From Pseudogracilibacillus sp037071985 (GTDB taxonomy: Bacteria > Bacillota > Bacilli > Bacillales > Amphibacillaceae), in NCBI RefSeq assembly GCF_037071985.1, contig NZ_JAXHDF010000015.1, forward strand, positions 1 to 64,000: a stretch of DNA of 64,000 nucleotides. Reading direction: 5' to 3'. Made by a program: the position numbers and the translations under genes. Under the pieces are notes generated by a model. The model did not search any database, was not told the DNA's origin, and saw nothing but the letters and a program-made list of their open reading frames with translations. This document shows, one piece after another, positions 63,239-64,000 of this stretch (positions are counted from its first letter, which is position 1; every line of letters begins with the position of its first letter).

Positions 63239-63555
63239 AATCACATTGAGGGCTTTTTATTTCAATGTCCAAATGGATATCCTTTTGCTGTTAAAACCTT
63301 GGGAGACAGAATGAGAAGGATTATGAAATATATTGATATTAAAAAGGAATTAACCCCACTTCTTTTAGACATTCCCATATTTTAATGATGACAGAATCTG
63401 GGATTGATTTACTCACAATTATGCAGCGGGTAGGTCATGAGGATCCAGATATGACTCTAAAGGTATATACCCATGTAACAGAAAAAATGAAGATTAAATT
63501 AATAGATAATTTATCCATGATGAACAAAGAGTTACTCGAACAACTATCATTTTAA
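63239..63555 (+). pseudogene. Tyrosine recombinase (phage integrase) C-terminal remnant
   Basis: Frame 1 reads FNHIEGFLFQCPNGYPFAVK, then TLGDRMRRIMKYIDIKKELTP up to about 63354. After loss of one base the next frame reads SFRHSHILMMTESGIDLLTI, then MQRVGHEDPDMTLKVYTHV and a tail to a stop at 63555. Restoring one A gives TPHSFRHSHI, the H-x-x-R box; GH and the catalytic Tyr (KVYTHV) follow. No N-terminal part, start or ribosome site remains. It is the scar of an integrated element next to groEL. Confidence 0.85.
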
Positions 63556-63574
63556 AATAAATGCTACCTCTTCA

Positions 63575-63609
63575 TTAAAAAACGAGGTTCTCCCTTAGGA
63601 AAACCCCGT
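63575..63609 (-). terminator. Terminator of the groEL transcript
   Basis: On the minus strand ACGGGGTTTTCC pairs with GGGAGAACCTCGT and is followed by TTTTTT, about 25 bases past the groEL stop. Confidence 0.88.
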
Positions 63610-63634
63610 CATATCAAGCTTTATTATGATGTAA

Positions 63635-64000
63635 TTACATCATTCCCGGCATGCCCATGCCGCCCATGTCAGGCATTCCGCCGCCTGCGTTTTCTTCAGG
63701 CAGGTCTGCAACTACTGCTTCTGTTGTTAAGAACATAGCTGCAACAGATGCTGCGTGTTGTAATGCAGAACGAGTAACTTTTGTAGGGTCAACAATTCCT
63801 GCGTCAACCATGTTTACCCACTCGCCTTTAGCAGCGTCAAAACCGATGCCTACTTCTTCGCCTTTTAGACGCTCAACAACGATGGATCCTTCAAGACCAG
63901 CGTTTTCAGCGATTTGACGAACTGGCTCTTCTAACGCACGTAGTACGATATTTGCACCAGTTGCTTCATCGTCTTCAAGTTTTAGTTCTGCAACTTTATT
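63635..64000 (-). CDS. groEL: Chaperonin GroEL, C-terminal part (runs off the window)
   Basis: The last 121 codons of the 60-kDa chaperonin. Visible: EEPVRQIAENAGLEGSIVVE, GFDAAKGEWVNMVDAGIVDP and TKVTRSALQHAASVAAMFLT, all in the equatorial domain, and the Gly/Met-rich tail GGGMPDMGGMGMPGMM. ATP-driven folding cage; the rest of the gene and groES lie beyond 64000 on the minus strand. Confidence 0.99.
   Translation of the reverse strand, partial: NKVAELKLEDDEATGANIVLRALEEPVRQIAENAGLEGSIVVERLKGEEVGIGFDAAKGEWVNMVDAGIVDPTKVTRSALQHAASVAAMFLTTEAVVADLPEENAGGGMPDMGGMGMPGMM

Noticed and set aside
1..64000. CRISPR arrays, tRNA or rRNA genes, complete insertion sequences
   Set aside because: Read for on both strands; no regular spacer-repeat pattern, cloverleaf with TTCRANNC, rRNA core sequence or full transposase was seen.

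Overview
The window is AT-rich, with short Firmicute-type ribosome binding sites, many GTG/TTG starts, lipoprotein signal peptides and Gram-positive families (Bce-type and Tat systems, GlnK/GlnL, A118-type holin). It fits a Bacillaceae chromosome, plausibly of the halotolerant Oceanobacillus/Virgibacillus group; that placement is inference. No rRNA, tRNA, intact insertion sequence or CRISPR array was found.

Layout. 0.1-3.4 kb: a thiol-redox operon (ccdA-like, tlpA/resA-like, response regulator, histidine kinase). 4.0-9.7 kb: a membrane permease, then a TRAP transporter (dctP-dctQ-dctM) with a LacI-family regulator whose promoter and operator are readable. 10-16.4 kb: housekeeping membrane proteins, a lipoprotein gene broken by one amber codon, and a MerR regulator. 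16.5-24 kb: MarR plus multidrug efflux, a luciferase-like oxidoreductase, a DsbA/FrnE-like protein, and a divergent LysR/YeiH pair. 24.4-30.9 kb: a Bce-type antimicrobial-peptide sensing and resistance locus (RR, HK, ABC ATPase, permease) followed by a second ABC transporter.

31-42.3 kb: a BCCT transporter, a mosaic segment in which a 3' fragment of glnL and a dispersed repeat flank an sdpR/sdpI-like/hydrolase cassette, then glnK-glnL, a glutamate/dicarboxylate symporter and a fructose-PTS EIIC-like protein with an unusual N-terminal domain. 42.7-45 kb: a phage-flavoured accessory stretch with an orphan A118-type holin, a 99-aa unknown protein under a well-formed c-di-GMP-I (GEMM) riboswitch, a 32-aa zinc-ribbon-like peptide and a PH-domain protein. 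45.6-56 kb: a large secreted protein with an N-terminal Ig-like part and a C-terminal LprI-like part, a TPR protein, a tRNA-dihydrouridine synthase, two cell-surface lipoproteins (glycosidase-like and polysaccharide deacetylase) and a TetR-SGNH-SDR operon.

56.3-57.5 kb: an Xre repressor and a two-repeat Ltp protein (superinfection-exclusion family). The xre promoter/operator and the ltp terminator closely resemble those bracketing the PH-domain gene 12 kb away, which suggests two pieces of one phage-derived regulon. 58.6-63 kb: TatC/TatA divergent from a Tat-signal gluconate-dehydrogenase subunit-3 protein, a GMC flavoprotein oxidoreductase and a Sco-type copper protein. The window ends with a decayed phage integrase and the 3' end of groEL.
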